Of a stretch of DNA of 64,000 bases, positions 24,001 to 39,000 are shown piece by piece (position 1 is the stretch's first letter; each line of letters starts with the position of its first letter). This DNA comes from Mytilisepta virgata. Taxonomy: Eukaryota; Mollusca; Bivalvia; Mytilida; Mytilidae. The stretch covers positions 33,942,001-34,006,000 of the forward strand of contig CM051518.1 in the NCBI GenBank assembly GCA_028015205.1. Direction: 5' to 3'. The translations under genes and the position numbers were made by a program. Below the pieces are notes generated by a model. That model ran no database searches. It was not told the DNA's origin and was given only the letters and a program-made list of their open reading frames with translations.

Positions 24001-27000
24001 TTGTTCATTTTTATGACAAAAAAAAATAAATATATAAACTAAAAATTATTTACCGGTACTACATTGTGCATGCATTTAAAATCATATTCACATGACCAAA
24101 TTGGGTTGCTGTTCCCAGCTGGTAGATCCAATATGTTAACTGGCAAATAATAAACTAACATTTGAGGAATGAAACTTATTTGTTAAATTCTTTTTATAAT
24201 ACTAAATAAAGACATTTTTTGCAATTCTTTGCATTTGAAACAGAAAATGCCACAAAAAATTAAGGAAACAGTGATAAAAGTTGAGAATTCCACAATATCG
24301 CACTCTCTGTACGTTTATACTTTTAAATTTTGTCTTGCTCGTTTGATAAATTTCGACCTTTGTTTGATAAGTGTGTCTAGATACAATCTTATTTCCTTTA
24401 ATTATTCCTTTTAGTCTAAAACTTAACCAAAAAAGGGTGTTTTTTTAGTTACCTAATCGATACCACTATTCAGTGTTGTTATGCTGGGGATAAAGGGGCA
24501 TACTGAAAATAGATTGGGGCATAATGAAAACAAGTTGGCGTGTAATGAAAATCGGTTGGAATGTAATGAAAATGGATTAGGGAGTATTGAAAGTGGGGTG
24601 TTACAGTATGTGGCGAAAACGGAATTGGCGCGATTCATCTGTAATTCATATACAATTTATATTTATAGTATTTTTGACCAGATACTTTACTACAGATTTA
24701 AAGCTGATTTCAGCTTTTTTGCATTCATGAATATTTCTAAAAGTTGATTGATATGGTATATCTATCTAGAAATCAATGTTTCTGGAGCACTTATCCCTAT
24801 GTTAGAGGTTTTCAGTCATTCTAAGATTTTTTTTCTGCAATTGACAAATTCATGTCTGTATACAGCAATATGTTTGTATGTTAGCATTAAGATGAAAGTA
24901 ACAGCCGTTGTTCATTTGGTCAATTTTAACAGTCATGAAATATATATATTAGTTAAATTAGGCCCCTTGAATTCCAAAATCAAAAAGTAATGAAATATTT
25001 ACACCCAGCTATCATTAAGTACTCTTAAAATATTACATTTTAAGGAACGTGTTTTATTTTCAGCAAAGAAATTTCTGTACTAGCAGCAATATGCTGTCAA
25101 AAATGGATAATTTTGAAGAAATCAATGAAAAACACCAAATTTCACTTTTTTTTGGACCTTTGAATTACAATTTTGACAGCCTTGCCCAAAAAATATTTCA
25201 CTGAAATGTGTCTATGTAAGAGACACATTATATTAAAAAAATTTTTTGGGCAAGGTTGTTGCTTGTAGTTGTTTTGACCCAAATCTACTGTGAAAACAAT
25301 TTTCTTCAAATCCTTCCCGCCCCGAGTGCGGAAGGTCGCGGATTCGATCCCCGGCCGGGTCAAACCAAAGACATTAAAATTGGTATTTGCTGCTTCTCCA
25401 CCAAGCGCGCGGCATCTAAGAGTAAGAGCAAAGATTGGTCGGCTCGGAGTCAGTATAATGTGTCCGAGTGAGGTGATATGTCTTCCTGCGGACAATTACC
25501 TCGTGAGCTAGCACATTAAAAATCCGATTGAGCGTGTCGGTCTAGTACAAAGCAGGGATCATATTCATTATCATATCAACATGTTCTCGTCCTGATATGC
25601 ACCTGGTTGCCACTGGACATTAAACAATAATTCATCCATCCATCAAATCCTTCATTTTATTAGCAGACCGTCATGACTTCGCTGTTGCATTATGGGATGG
25701 AATTTTTTGCAATGACTGATAGATTTTGAAAGTTTTATTTGAATCTGAAATCTTAATTTTAATTTTTCATGTAAGAGGGGGCCAAATAATGGCTCAAATC
25801 ATACCATCTCCTTTTATATTGTATGATCCAGTTGTGCGACTAACATGATAATCTTATCAGTTGATATTTCTGAATTATCCTAATAAAACTTTTCCTTACC
25901 TTTGTCAAACATTATTGTGTTAGTTCTAAACTTCAGCACTAGATCAATAATGATTCTATACAAGATTTATAATATCAATTGAGAGAATGGGTATGAAAAG
26001 ATATGGTACTAAGTTAAAATTCTTGACTAAAAAAATCAACACATGTGCGTGAAAAAAACTTATTGCTGTAATTCATTGTAAAGTGAGGTTGTAATATGGA
26101 GATTTATTACTTGTGTATCATATTGACCATATTTAACTTTTCTAATAAAGAGGCCAAAAATTTTATTTTCCTTTTGACAGTGTTTAACCTTGCCAATAAT
26201 ATAGATGTCGAGGAAACAAAAAGAATGATAGAACAATACAGAAAGGAAAACAAAGATCAAATAAGTAAAGGAAAATCTAAACTGGTATGTATAAATCTTA
26301 AACATTAAGTTATGGTTTTTTAGGGTTAGGTTGCTAAGCAACCAAAACCCTTATGCCGTCGGTCGTTTGGTTAGACAATGAAGGAAACTTTGGAAATCTG
26401 GTGTTTTGTGGAAAAAGTTGGACCAGAAGTTTTTGAAACTATGTTTTTATGAGTAAATATGCAAGCTTATCTAGGATTGAAGCTTAAGCAAGGCTAGTTA
26501 AGCAGCTTTTTATCTCGATTTTGAGATGACACATGCGCAAAGCAACCTCCATATTTTTCGAATTACGACTATGTTTATATTGGAATATCATATAAGAAAA
26601 TAAACATTCCGCGGTAAAATAGTCCTAATATTTGTTGTTGCTGGTGCAGTTGTTTTTTAATAGAAATGTAACTGAAACACACCGAGAAGTGTAATTGTCC
26701 AGTTATTTAATAAAAGATGTGTGTTTTATTGACGATTTCCTTTTTGTTTTGAAAGCCGTGTAAAGTATTCGCACCTTTTAAAGTGTACAATGCTATCGGC
26801 GTAAGGATTTTGAATGTTGACATTTGCACGGATATTTTGGGAAGGATTACAATCACGTTTATTTTCAAAAGATTTCAAAGGTAAGTTCCATTTTTGTTGT
26901 GAACGTGATTGTTAACTTATACAGAACATATTTTGCACATTATTTGCTTATTCTTCTTGTAATTCTGATGGTATTTTGTGTATTTGATTAACCTTTTGAC

Positions 27001-30000
27001 CTGATCATCGTGACTTCATTTTGTCAAACCTGTTGGTCAGTGATAGAATTGCATACAGGTTATTTGAAATGCCGACAACTTGCACATTAAGATTGAAAAA
27101 CACTGTGTTTATCATTAATTTAGAAAACTGTATTATCGAAGGTATAATGGGTTTATTTTAATTGAAAGCTTGAATGTTTACGTTCTTTTTGTGTATTTGA
27201 TTAACCTTTTGACCTGATCATCGTGACTTCATTTTGTCAAACCTGTTGGTCAGTGATAGAATTGCATACAGGTTATTTGAAATTCCGACAACTTGCACAT
27301 TAAGATTGAAAAACACTGTGTTTATCATTAATTTAGAAAACTGTATTATCGAAGGTATAATGGGTTTATTTTAATTGAAAGCTTGAATGTTTACGTTCTG
27401 ATCTACCTGCACATGCGCAATGTAGTGTAAATAGAAATAACCCCCTTCTACAATTGTCCAAACTTTGTCTTTTTATATAACCTTAATAACTTGAAGACCT
27501 TTGATTTCTGTTTATTTTAATTCATCAAATCATTATTATGCGTTTGACTTTTTAAAAAAAATTCAATTTAGAGTGATAATTCAAGAAACGTTAGCCGACT
27601 CGTGCTTTCTTTGATTGATTAGTGCATGTGTAAGCGTAATTTCATTCCGCCGTGTATTTATTCCGGGTAACTGTTTTTCACTAGGGAATATTGGATGTAA
27701 ATAGTGTGAAAACGTCGATATTGATTTCGTTGTTTTGTTTACATATAGACCGGTTTGTTGTTTACTTTCTTTTCATACTTCATTGACCTCGCAATATATA
27801 TTTTAATAAATTTAATATTTTGGTACTTTTTGTACATAGGATAAAACTCTCTAGTGTATATTTGACTGAGTAAGGACTCTCTTTTGTTAGTTACAAAAAA
27901 TACATGTATTGTGATTTTAGCTGATTTGAATAGTCTCCCTTTATTCGGTCTTGATAAAAAAAATTCTGAATAAGATGTTTAAAATAAGTTGAAACCTTTA
28001 ATACAAATAAAAATACAAATGAGCATTAGTTATCTAACTGTAAACCTTTTTTATTTTAAAATGCGTTCAGTATGTTATTAAAATTTGTAATTTATTTTAT
28101 TTTTTAATATCTTTTCTTTAAATTCACATGGGAAACGTATTGGAATTTAAATTGAACTCACTACTGAATAGTAAATTTATTGTTTTAATACATAGATAAT
28201 TTATTGTAAATAGGATGAAATTACCTAGTATATTCTTGTCGCATTTTGAACTACGGGTGGTTTTTACATGTCGCTGTGTATTTGTGTGGATTAGCATTAT
28301 CTCCCTTTAATAGGTTCGGATTCATGTTTTTTAATAAGATGTTATTTATAAGTTTCATTTGGCTTAAAACAAACTATAATATTAAGAAGCTTTGAGTATC
28401 TAAGTGTTAAAATATTTAAATTTTGATATGCATTCACTATTTATGAACATTCCATTGTTCAATATATTTGGAATACCTTATTGGCCGGGTTGCACAGAGT
28501 GCAAATCCGGGTTATAGTATGGTGAATGTCGGGCGGGCGGCGGTGGCAGGCGGGCGGGGAAAATGGGTACCTATTTTGTGAAATCAACTCCTCCTACAGT
28601 TTTTGACCCACATCCTTCAAACTTCATAGAATGTTTCTATATATATTGAAGATGTGCACCTCACTTTATGGAATTATTTCAGGAATTATTTCCCATTTTT
28701 CTAAACTTTGGAACTTAGTCATTTTTTATTGACATCTTCAATAGAGGGTACCTATTTTGTGAAATCAACTCCTCCTACAGTTTTTCACCCACATCCTTCA
28801 AACTTCATAGAATGTTTCTATATATATTGAAGATGTGCACCTCACTTTACGGAATTATTTCAGGAATTATTTCCCATTTTTCCATACTTTGGAACTTAGT
28901 CGTTTTTTATTGACATCTTCAGTAGAGGGTACCTATTTTGTGAAATCAACTCCTCCTACAGTTTTTCACCCGCATCATTGAAACTTCACAGAATCTTTTA
29001 ATACATATTGAAGATGTGCACCTCACTTTATGGGATTATTTCAGGAATTATTTCCCATTTTTCCAAACAAGTGTTTATCAACATGTAATCAAATCAAATA
29101 TTGCTTACTTCACCTATTTCTAATTAAATTGATGACTGCCTCTGTGCTCGTACACCAACATACAATGTGTCTGATTTTGTCTATATAAATATTCATGACT
29201 GCCAATGTGCAATATGATCTTGTAATCACCTTTGTAACCACTATAATAAACACCCAGTAAAGCAACCCGGCCATTTGTGTCTTTGACCCATTTTTTTGAT
29301 TTCACCTGATAAACATTGATAAAGTTATAACAATTAAATCAGGAGATGTTGCGATGGAGAGAATACCAGTCTTTCTTATGTTCCCTATACGTTCAATGTA
29401 GAAATTTTTTTTTTTAAATTGTCAAATGTGAGACAGATTATTTTTTTCAATACAAGTGCAGACCAGAAATATTTTTTTTTACCAAAATCAGGGTCAGGAT
29501 ATTTTTTCTAAAAAAACTCACCCCCTCACTTATTTAAAATGAGTACTTAACACTTCATTATTGTCTGGATCTAAAGCACTAGTGTAATCATTCCTGGTTC
29601 CAAATCACTAGTGTAATCATTCTGGGTACAAAAGCACTAGTGTAATCATTCCTGGATAAAAAACACTAGTTTATTTTTTCCATTTATCACATAAATCATT
29701 TATGCAAGTTTCAGTATATTCAAATACCCCCAAAAAATACCAAGCCCCATTTTTTATATAGTTCCCCTTCAAAAAAACCCTCTTTAGAATGTTAGGATGT
29801 GTGATGGATATTTTACACTGGATCCGGAGAAAAAAACCTAGGGATATTTTGTTGGTGGATAAAAAACACTAGGGGTTTTCATCCGCCGGATAAAGTACAC
29901 TGGCGGAATCAAACCACTGTTACACATATTTATGTACAGACATGCGCAGTAAAGTTGAGTAGTAGAACCTTCAGCTCAGATACACTGTGTTGCGAAAATA

Positions 30001-33000
30001 TACGTTTTAAAAAATCACTGTATATTTTGAAACCAAAGCAATACATATGCTGTCAATTTAAAAAAAAATCAGTCACCTACCCACAGGAACATTATTATAT
30101 AATAGACACTTTTTCCGCAGAGCTCGTTAACTTTCATAATTAATATATTTCCTTGTAAATAATACTGTTAATAAAAAGAATTCAATACCAAAACCTATTT
30201 TGCAATACATTGTACAAACAAAAAGCATTGAAATAATCATCAGCAATGTTTGTACAAATAAAAGTCAAATGCTAGCAACCTAACCCTACCGGTGCTATGC
30301 ACTTTGATTTTCTTTGGGGATTTAACTTCAAGAAAAGTTGTTTTTTTTGCATTCACATGAAAACAATAGAATGTGGAAAATGAAAATGTAGGGATATGGT
30401 GTAAGCATCACTAAGACAAATTCTTTTAGGATTGAACATGAGAAAAAATTGATTACATCCAGTGGTTGTCATATTGCCAGGAGATGTTTAAAGCCATTGT
30501 ATGCTACCCAGTGACTTTTAATGAGGAACATAAATAAATGTAAACAAATTTCAAAAGTGACTAGTAAATTTATTTAAAGTAATGTTTTGTTCAGAGCAAG
30601 GATGAAGAATATTTAGAGATGTTAATAGAGCAAGAAAAGCATGATTCGGAGATAAGACGACAAATAGTGGAAGAAGAACAAAAACGAGAGAAGAGTACCA
30701 AGATAAAGAATAAAGAAGCTTTAATAGATGAATTGGTTAGAATAAAAATCACAGAAGACAAAAAACATCTGGAAAGTCCCATAGGATATATCTTTGATTA
30801 ATATTAATCTGTTATCGCTTTGAGATGTTTTGCAACTGACAAAAATTTTGGTCTGTTATTTGCTATTAAGCCAAAATATCTCAAAATGATAAAAGGTTGA
30901 TAAGAAAAAAAGAAAGAAAAGTTATGTTTTTAAATAAGTGTGAATCATTTAAATCTTTAATTTGAAAATTCATACAAATTTAGAAAGATTTAAAAATGCA
31001 TTGAAGCATATGTGTTTATATTCTAAGACGATAAAATTATCATTTACATGTTTATAAAACGTAGATGATAAATTCAAAGATAATTATCATTACATGTTGG
31101 TATTTATTGGTGATTATCCCATAATGTTAGTCTTTGTGATTTTTATGTAAATGTATGTCTTTTTATGCCTAATCAATCTTCAACTCCAATATAAGATCTA
31201 AAAGTCTTTGATGTGGAAACAGTGGTTTTATATTAATAATATATGTATAAAAAAAAAGTGAAAAAGTTTTTTTTTTATCAAATTTGAGATTATGTGTTGT
31301 GTGACAGGATTCATATACCGGTAGACTATTTTGATTGTCTTCCACTTAATCAGTAGTCAGCATCATATGTTTGGATCAACACTTGATAAAAAATCAGATC
31401 AAGTTAACGCTGAATTGACAGTACTATTATACAAGAGATACTACAAAAAGAAATTTTAGATGGTATCTTTCTATGTAGATATTTACATGCAAGTTACAAT
31501 AATATGTGCATAGTCAGGATTAAAGATAAAATTTTCTCTGTAAAGATGGACATGTAAAATATCAGAAAAAATGTAGAAATCTGATACTGTATAATTGTAG
31601 ATGTTTTCTGACAGATCAGCTAAAGACATTATAGCAGTTCACAAACATGACCAAGAAAAACCAGACACCAATCTACCTCAAAAACCAGCAACTCAGTTTT
31701 CTACAGGAATTAAAATGGTATTTAACACTTTTATATGATAAGAGCAAAATGGATCAAAGGAATATTTTATGCATATTTCATTTTAAGAGCAAAGACTAGT
31801 CTACTCAGAGTCAGAATAATATGTCTGGCTTGGATGACAGGTTTTCTTTGGTATTGATACAATGTAAGCTAGTAGGCTAAAATTCTGGATCAACATGTCA
31901 TTGTTGTACAAAGCAGGGTTCATATTCATATCACATCAGTATGCTCTGATCCTTAATAGCCATGTAATAATTTCATATGATGGATGTGACACAACAATAA
32001 ATCAGTTAATCAATAATATGAGGAGGGGTGGAATGAATCCAACGTAATCCCCAATTCCATAGAAAGAAGTTGGCAACTTTCCACTTTGCAAAAAAGTCGA
32101 ATGGCACATTGATAGTAAACGTGTGTATTATGTGTAAATATATGGTATATTAGTATCCTTATGGTACAAATAAATTGTAAAAATTAGAAAACAGATATAT
32201 ATGCTAATAGGGTGGGGGGGGGGCTATGAGGGGCCCAAGGCAGGGTCCTGTCCTCAAGCACCTGTGTAATCAACCCACCATCCTGTTGGTTGACAAATTC
32301 GCAACACGTGACCCAGATCTTGCTCCAGTTTTGGAGCATCTCACAAATCATTTTTACTACACGTGTTCAATATTTGTTGACATTCATCTTGTTAGAATAT
32401 ATATAACCATAACCTTTTAATATCTAATAAGAGGATTTGTTTTCTAAAAAAAAATCATTTCATTAAATATTTCAAATTATTCCTCTGAGAAACGTGAATA
32501 CACAAGTCCATTCCAAACATGTTTCGTATTTCTTTTTGAAAGATAACTTCCAGGTAGAAAAAAAAATCAATAAAATATATTTAAAATCGTTCTAATTACA
32601 ACTATTTTTAATACAGTAAATAGTTGAAATGGTTAAGAATGACGAAATGAACACTCGATGAGGACCTAAAGTAATTAACTTACTGAAAATATTAAAATTA
32701 CCGACTGTCACCAGCCGGTAACAATATTACCGACAATCTTGGTTGTAAATTAAATTGAATTTCCCTTGCTGTCGCACTTCTGTATGTTTTCATATTCATA
32801 CCCTAAATTTTGATAGACTCAAAACACAGTCTTATTCAACACCCATTTGTTATTCGATAGAGTTATCTTTCTATATATGTTATTATTCAGTGAATAACTG
32901 CATGCAACCATATGCATTGTACCTTGATTTAAAATTATATTGAGTTCATAGGAACTATTTGCAGATTGGTTGTACTTTGTCTCAACAGATCATCATGTCA

Positions 33001-36000
33001 ACAGTACTCCAGCACGGCTAGTTTTTATCAAAACTACCAGTGCTTGACTAAAAAATCTTCTCCTCTGAAATCGCTTGGCCAAGTGGAACTTCACTTGACA
33101 GGAAGCATATATGGGAGGTTGTTTACAAAGTTTCCTCATTTCTTCTCGATGGGGCAACAAACATGGCCGTCATGGGCAATTCTTGTTTCTCATTGGTTGA
33201 TTAAAAAATAAATTTCTGGAACTACTGGGCCAAAACTGTCAGACAGGAAGCATCTATGGAAAGTCTTTTATGAAATTAATTTTTTTCCTTCTAATTGGAT
33301 GACAATTCTTGTTTCTGATAGGCTGATATAAAGAAATCTACTTCTCTGAAACTACTTGGCCAAATGAAACAAAAATTGACAAGAAGCATCTGTTGGAGGT
33401 TTTTTACAAAGTTTTCTCATTTCGTCCAGATCATGCGACAAACATGGCCGCTATGGGCAATTCATGTTTCTGCCAGGTGAGCGATACAGGCTCAGCCCTC
33501 TGAACCTCTAGTTTTCATAGGGATTGAACAACAAGCATGGCTGCCATGGGAAATTCTTGTTTCCGATTGGCCGTTATAAAGAAATCTTCTTCTCTGAAGC
33601 CACTCTGCCAAATGGAACAAAACTTGACCAGAAGCATCCTCATTTTGTCAGACAGGTGACAAACATGGCCCCCATGGGCAATTCTTGTTTCTGATTGGTT
33701 GATTTAAAAAAAAAATTATTTAAAACTGCTGTGCCAAACGGCTTTCATGCCAGGTGAGCGATACAGGCTCAGCCTTCTGAGCCTCTAGTTGAATTAACAA
33801 ATAGTAATGAAAATGTATATTTTTGACATTTTGTTGAAAAAACCTATATACCTTCCACGAATTTGAGTCAACATAACCTACATTTTATACTATGTGACTT
33901 TGATTATAATGTATGATTTTGAAACTATTTTATCAACAAAATACAACAGTTTAGTGATTTCATGTGTGCTTCACGCTTCACTTCAACAACGCATTGTATG
34001 CATGTGTCAATAATAATTGTTCTATATAGAACATGGTTATGTTTCTATAGTGAAAGCGGCACATCATTTTAGAATAATTCTCGAAACTTTTTCCTGTCAT
34101 AAATAATAAGAGTTAGATGTGCTGGAGGACTGGGTATCCATGTCTTACAGACACACAATCTCTAGTTTATTACTACTTTTTCAGATCATTATGTCAGTTT
34201 TTAGTATTTCGCCAATTCAAATGGGGCTGAATAATTGTTTTTATTTTCTTTTTCATATTTTGTATACATCAATGATTATTGTATAATATTATTGTCAAGC
34301 CTGCGACTTAAGTCCGGTGGCGGCGGCGGCGTTAACTAACTTCTTAAAAGCCTTATATTTTAGACCTGGATGCTTTATACTTTGTATATAGATGGCTTAT
34401 GTTACGAAGTTTCCGTCTGTCATATGTACATTGTCCTTGACCTCATTTTCATGGTTCAGTGACTACGTGAAAAAAAAGTTAAGATTTTTTGTAATGTTAA
34501 TTTCTCTCTTATTATGAGTAATAGGATAACTATATTTGGTATGTGCGTACCTTACAAGGTCCTCATCCCCGTCAGACAGTTTTCAATTGACCTCCACCCC
34601 ATTTCAAGGATCAGTGAACAAGGTTAAGTTTTGGTGGTCAAGTCCATATCTCAGATACTATAAGCAATAGGTCTAGTATATTTGGTGTATGGAAGGACCT
34701 CATTTTCATGGTACAGTGGTTATAGTTAAGTTTTTGTGTTTTGGCCTGTTTTTCGAATACTGTATGCAATAGGTCTACTATATTTGGTGTATGGAAGGGT
34801 TGTAAGGTGTACATGTCCAACTGGCAGGTGTCATCTGACCTTGACCTCATTTTCATGGTTCAGTGGTTATAGTTAAGTTTTTGTGTTTTGGCCTGTTTTT
34901 CGAATACTGTATGCAATAGGTCTACTATATTTGGTGTATGGAAGGATTGTAAGGTGTGCATGTCCAACTGACATGTGTCATCTGACCTTGACCTCATTTT
35001 TAGTATTTTTAATGTTTTCATAACTCACTGCAGATGTAACTTTATCACTTTTCAGCACCTTCAAAAGCTTGTGTTTAAATATTCTTCTTGTATTAAAATA
35101 TAACAATCATAATATCATTGTTCACTGCCATCTTTAGTTATAATAATCAATATCAATGGTATATCACTATTAAAGTTATTTCACTCTTAACGACAGTTAT
35201 CCAGCAGGCCGGGCAGCAGTTTTAGCAGTTTTAGCATTCATACAGGCATCAACAGCATTGACATTATCTCATTATTTACAGCTTAAAATTTATAATGTAT
35301 GTCTGATAGCATTTACTTTCATTAGAAATACACGACAGGCAATACATTTTTGTGTGTCCACTCTTGTATTTTTTTATGTTACTCTGCATGGATTGGCAAG
35401 TGCTCTTAACTCTCTTTAAAAATTAAAATGATGTGGGAAATTTGTCATAAGACAGTAGTACATAGGTTTATGTGTAGATAAAAGGTTGAAAAAGACGCCG
35501 AAATTTTTCAGAAATTACTACGGCCAAACAAATCTTTTCCCTTTGACTATATTTGTATTTATTGGATTTCAGATCAATGTATGTCTCTCATTCATAACAA
35601 TTGGTTAATATTTGGTTGTGGCTAAATTTTTACAGTATGCTGAATATTTGAAATGTGAAATATTTCCTATATGTGGATACACACAGCAGGGCAGTAAATT
35701 GGCTTTAATGATGGGAGAGGCAGTATAAAAGGTGCAGGTCTGGGGAAACTAAACAACTTTTTTGCAAAATAATTAACACTTGGGCGTTTCCAAGACATTG
35801 GTGTCTTAGATAACTGATAAATACAATAATATCAGACTTTCTTTCAAGTTTTGATTTCAATAGTTGACTGTTTAGATGAATATTTTTCACATTGGGTTGA
35901 TGGAGAAATCCTGAGCTTTTTTATATAAAGGGTTATTAACTTGTTGAAGACTATGAAGTGACCTCTTGGTAGCATTTCTTTTTGTATTTCGATTGCATTT

Positions 36001-39000
36001 TACTAAAAGACCTGTGTGAATTATAATGTTTTAATGGAAAGAAAAAAAATGTCAATGATTATAATTACAGTTTTAGTTTCTTTGATGTGTCAAGTGATGA
36101 GTTTATTAAATGCATAAAAAAGAAATCACAACACGAAAAAGGTATCGACGGCAAAGTCTGAAGTTAGCCGAATGCCCGAAATCACTCTTGGTTGCACGAC
36201 ACGAACTGCGCTTTCAGTTTTCATGTATAAATTAATCCCTTTCTCTTTTAATTTTCATTTTTGTCGAGCCTGCTACTTTAGTCGCAGAAAGCTCGACATA
36301 GGGATGGTGATCCGGCGGCGGCGGCTGCGGCGGCGTTAACTCACTTCTTAAAAGCTTTATATTTTAGAAGGTAGAAGACCTGGATGCTTTATACTTTGTA
36401 TATAGATGCCTTATGTTACGAACTTTCCGTCTGTCATATGTACATTGTCCTTGACCTCATTTTCATGGTTCAGTGACTACTTGAAAAAAAAGTTAAGATT
36501 TTTTGTAATGTTAATTTCTCTCTTATTATGAGTAATAGGATAACTATATTTGGTATTTGCATACCTAACAAGGTCCTTATCCCCGTCAGACAGTTTTCAA
36601 TTGACCTCCACCCCATTTCAAGGATCAGTGAACAAGGTTAAGTTTTGGTGGTCAAGTTCATATCTCAGATACTATAAGCAATAGGTCTAGTATATTTGGT
36701 GTATGGAAGGATTGTAAGGTGTACATGTCCAACTGGCATGTGTCATCTGACCTTGACCTCATTTTCATGGTTCAGTGGTTGTAGTTAAGTTTTTGTGTTT
36801 TGGCCTGTTTTTCGAATACTGTATGCAATAGGTCTACTATATTTGGTGTATGGAAGGATTGTAAGGTGTACATGTCCAACTGGCAGGTGTCATCTGACCT
36901 TGACCTCATTTTCATGGTTCAGTGGTTATAGTTAAGTTTTTGTGTTTTGGCCTGTTTTTGGAATACTATATGCAATAGGTCTACTATATTTGGTGTATGG
37001 AAGGATTGTAAGGTGTACATGTCCAACTGGCAGAAGTCATCTGACCTTGACCTCATTTTCATGGTTCAGTGGTGTGTTTTGGCCTGTTTTTTCGAACACT
37101 GTATGCAATAGGTCTACTATATTTGGTGTATGGAAGGATTGTAAGGTGTACATGTCCAACTGGCAGGTGTCATCTGACCTTCACCACATTTTCATGGTTC
37201 AGTGGTTATAGTTAAGTTTTTGTGTTTTGGTCTTTTTTTGGACTACTATATGCAATAGGTCTACTATATTTGGTGTATGGAAGGATTGTAAGGTGTACAT
37301 GTCCAACTGGCAGAAGTCATCTGACCTTGACCTCATTTTCGTGGTTCAGTGGTGTGTTTTGGCCTGTTTTTCGAACACTGTATGCAATAGGTCTACTATA
37401 TTTGGTGTATGGAAGGATTGTAAGGTGTACATGTCCAACTGACAGGTGTCATCTGACCTTGACCTCATTTTCATGGTTCAGTGGTTATAGTTAAGTTTTT
37501 GTGTTTTGGCCTGTTTTTCGAATACTGTATGCAATATGTCTGATAGCATTTACTTTCATTAGAAATACACGACAGGCGAGACATTTTTGTGTGTCAACTC
37601 TTGTGATTTAAAATGTATGAATAACAATTTTTTGGCTCTAAAGTTGGGGGAGGCAGCTGCCTGCTACATCCTCTATGGAATTTACAGCACTACACAGTTA
37701 TGGTTACAAAATCTGTTCTTATAACTAGACTCATAATTATTTAATTAACTAGAAATGTCAAACACACTAAGGAAAAATATTACATTGATTCACATTCTTG
37801 AAATTTTGAAATAATGCAGTATTATATGTATGTGAAAATTTAACATTATCAGATAGATAAACAAGTGTGAATTACAGACACTAAAAAACTTTTTTTTATC
37901 ATAGGGTACTCAAAATACATTTTTACCAGTACCTGAAGAGAAGGTAGAAACTTATAGATACTCTCCTGTACATTTGGATATGTGTGGTCCAGATCTTATA
38001 GAGGAAGACCAATTACAAATATTCGGGTAAGTATGGAATGCCGTAACTGTCTTGTTATGACTACTATTAATTATATGATGTGCATTTATCATTATATGAT
38101 GTGCATTTATCATTATATGATGTGCACATGCCATTATATGATGTGCGATCGTCATTATATGATGTGCAAACTTCTTTATATGATGTGCAAATAACATTAT
38201 ATGATGTGCAAATAACTTTATATTATGTGCACATGTCTTTATATTATGTGCAACTACCTTTATGTGATGTGCAAACATATTTATATTATGTCCAAACATC
38301 ATTATATTATGTGCAACTACCTTTATGTTATGTGCAAACATCTTTATATTATGTCCAAACACCATTATATTATGTACTTTAACAATTTTGTTTTGTGCTG
38401 AATTTCATTTCATTATATGCGGTCAGTTCGTCTTTATATGATGTGCAAACATCATTATTATGTCCAAACAACGTTATGATGACGTTCGAAATCGAAAAGG
38501 TGATTCCAATCCGGTTCCGAAAAATCATACTATCACTTCCGTTGCTGAAACAAATTTGGCGGTATAAACAATTAGTTTTACAGAAAGATGGCGACTTCTG
38601 TAGAAATGGAGTCCATATTAAAAAAACTGAACTTGGAAATGTTCGTAGGGAAATTCTTGGAAGAAAAAATAACGCCCGATATAATTTCAAAACTATCCGT
38701 ATATGAGTTGCGCAGTTTAGGCTTAGTAGATAGGTCTTCTATCATGAAACTACGTATAGAATGTTTGAATTATGGGAGAACTCGTCTTTACCAACAGCCA
38801 GCTCGCCTAACATTTACCATACCAGAGGAAATATTGCGATTTCTTATAGAGTCTGAATTTTCAATTTCGGAAATAGCCAAAATTCTATCAGTATCTGACA
38901 GCACAATATACAGAAGAATGAGACAATGCAACCTTACAAAAATGTTTTTTTCTGATATTTGTGATGAGGATTTGGACGCTATACTGCAAGAACTCGTTGA

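Larger units (their letters stand above)
26322..30290. mobile_element. possible 4-kb element filling MNAT1 intron 4
   Basis: The words AGGGTTAGGTTGCTAAGC (26,322) and GCTAGCAACCTAACCCT (about 30,272) are inverted copies near the two ends of intron 4. Between them lie a 213-bp tandem duplication, the 181-bp tandem repeat block and a CACTAGTG array. No protein is encoded and no target duplication is clear, so the single-element reading is only a proposal. Confidence 0.4.

Noticed and set aside
24453..24747. Two overlapping frames with repeated [13 protein letters not shown] or [15 protein letters not shown] peptides
   Set aside because: They arise from the ATGCCCCA/TGAAAAT array at the right end of the intron 3 element.
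31612..31717. Exon 6 acceptor at the nearer AG (CTGACAG)
   Set aside because: With the phase-0 donor of exon 5 it reads ATC AGC TAA and stops. The AG 12 bases upstream keeps the conserved frame.
36942..37494. Two ~90-codon frames with repeated [20 protein letters not shown] peptides
   Set aside because: They follow the tandem unit of the TGACCTTGACCTCA repeat exactly and share no features with a known protein.
37952..38382. Long frames on both strands (137 and 100 codons) and their mirrors at 40,291-40,625
   Set aside because: They are translations of the 21-bp array (7-residue periods such as SLYDVHL). A period divisible by three keeps frames open without selection.
38062..38385. CRISPR-like regular array
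   Set aside because: The repeats are contiguous 21-mers without unique spacers, in an animal genome and inside a transposon arm.
38379..38690. Minus-strand 103-codon frame and its mirror at 39,983-40,294
   Set aside because: Antisense shadow of the SAM/HTH exon and its leader, identical in both arms for that reason alone.
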